The position numbers and the translations under genes are program-made. Below the pieces are notes generated by a model that had not been told where the DNA came from, ran no database searches, and was given only the letters and a program-made list of their open reading frames with translations. From assembly GCF_937900395.1 (NCBI RefSeq), contig NZ_CALCDX010000233.1:1-30700 (forward strand): a DNA stretch of 30,700 nucleotides, in the 5' to 3' direction. The DNA comes from an uncultured Caulobacter sp. Its GTDB lineage: Bacteria > Pseudomonadota > Alphaproteobacteria > Caulobacterales > Caulobacteraceae. Of this stretch, positions 30,089 through 30,700 are shown in pieces. Position 1 is the stretch's first letter, and each line of letters begins with the position of its first letter.

Positions 30089-30700
30089 GTGACCGACGCG
30101 GGAACTCAAGCGGTTTCGGGAGTGACCGAGGCGCCGATGCACCAGCGCATCCGCGCCGAGATCGAGGCACGCATCCGCTCCGGCGCCTGGCCGCCAGGCC
30201 ACCGTGTCCCCTTCGAGACGGAACTGATGAGGCAGTACGGCTGCGCCCGCATGACCGTTAGCAGGGCCATGACCGCGCTGGTCGAGGCCGGGCTGATCGT
30301 GCGCCGCAAGCGGGCCGGCTCGTTCGTGGCGCGGCCCAAAGTGCATGCGCCCGTCCTGAACATCCCCGACATCCAGGCCGAGATCGAGGCGCGGGGCGAG
30401 GCCTACGCCTTCCGGCTTCTGGCGCGTGTCGTGCGCGATGCGGATCGCGACGCGCCGGGCGAGTTCGAACTGGCGGCCGGCGGCAAGCTGCTCGCCCTCG
30501 ACGGCGTCCACGACGCCGGAGGACGGCCGTTCGCCCTGGAGCGGCGGCTTGTGTCGCTGAAGGCCGCGCCGGACATCGAGGCCGCCGACTTCACCGCAGA
30601 GACCCCCGGCGCCTGGCTGCTGGAGCATGTCGCCTGGAGCGAGGCCGAGAGCCGGATCAGCGCGGTCAACGCCAACGCCGAGGTCGCCGGCCTGCTGGCC
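30089..30700 (+). CDS. hutC: Histidine utilisation repressor HutC (GntR family), cut by the window end
   Basis: 204 codons are present and the frame is open at the end. The GntR winged HTH covers about residues 17-83 (MHQRIRAEIEARIRSGAWPPGHRVPFETELMRQYGCARMTVSRAMTALVEAGLIVRRKRAGSFVA). The start of a UTRA effector domain follows, with FALERRLVSLKAAPDIEAADF. HutC represses hut genes and is released by urocanate. The start is GTG 30089 (GAGG 8 nt upstream); GTG 30122 or ATG 30137, which has GAGG 5 nt before it, are alternatives. Identity as HutC rests on the divergent hutH and the dyad between them as much as on sequence. Confidence 0.88.
   Translation, partial: MTDAGTQAVSGVTEAPMHQRIRAEIEARIRSGAWPPGHRVPFETELMRQYGCARMTVSRAMTALVEAGLIVRRKRAGSFVARPKVHAPVLNIPDIQAEIEARGEAYAFRLLARVVRDADRDAPGEFELAAGGKLLALDGVHDAGGRPFALERRLVSLKAAPDIEAADFTAETPGAWLLEHVAWSEAESRISAVNANAEVAGLLA

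Noticed and set aside
1..30700. CRISPR array, prophage, toxin-antitoxin or defence cluster
   Set aside because: No regular spaced repeats, integrase, capsid, toxin-antitoxin pair or known defence domain was found on reading both strands.

Overview
The window looks like chromosomal DNA of a Caulobacter-type alphaproteobacterium (C. crescentus/vibrioides or a close relative). Base composition is high-GC. There are two MucR/Ros-family regulators, a flagellar fliO-fliP block divergent from flgB-flgC-fliE with a perfect CtrA box between them, a GGAAC-N17-CGTTT general-stress promoter, and GANTC (CcrM) sites clustered in regulatory DNA. Species assignment rests on remembered gene content and order, not on a search. 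There is no insertion sequence, prophage, CRISPR array or clear foreign island.

Layout. 1-920: tRNA-Pro(CGG) on the minus strand, tRNA-Gln(TTG) on the plus strand, then about 600 bp of AT-richer DNA leading to the first mucR gene and its terminator. 1.4-6.1 kb (minus): an S9 oligopeptidase B with a signal sequence, a GNAT acetyltransferase overlapping its stop codon, and a membrane hybrid histidine kinase. 6.2-9.4 kb (plus): a trypsin-like serine protease, a CsbD-like stress protein behind a sigma-T promoter, and a secreted S15/CocE-type hydrolase. 9.4-17.8 kb: OsmC, a MaoC hydratase, an Nramp Mn transporter, an acyl-CoA synthetase and a GMC oxidoreductase on the minus strand, then a cytochrome P450 and a crotonase-family enzyme on the plus strand. 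Together these could oxidise and CoA-activate a hydrophobic substrate, but the pathway is incomplete here. 17.9-20.5 kb: a DUF2336 protein, the second mucR and a PAS-type protein whose promoter region is packed with GANTC sites. 20.4-23.8 kb: ribokinase, fliP and fliO (minus), and flgB-flgC-fliE (plus). 23.8-26.0 kb: an SbtA-type transporter with a divergent LysR regulator and an unlisted 50-residue membrane protein. 26.1-30.7 kb: a two-gene ABC importer whose permease is fused to its binding domain (OpuC/EgtU type), converging on hutH. hutH is divergent from a hutC gene that runs off the window, with a dyad operator between them.

Regulation is the richest aspect. The window holds two MucR proteins with eroded zinc-ligand sets, six GANTC sites within 196 bp, a CtrA box positioned so that flgB may be leaderless, an inverted repeat that covers the osmC ribosome-binding site, an exact 16-bp operator-like palindrome before maoC, and a 123-bp nested-palindrome intergenic repeat. 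I found no clear-cut new multi-gene system. The best leads are the GANTC-dense promoter, the osmC hairpin, the crotonase without its hydratase glutamates, and the fused importer beside the hut genes.
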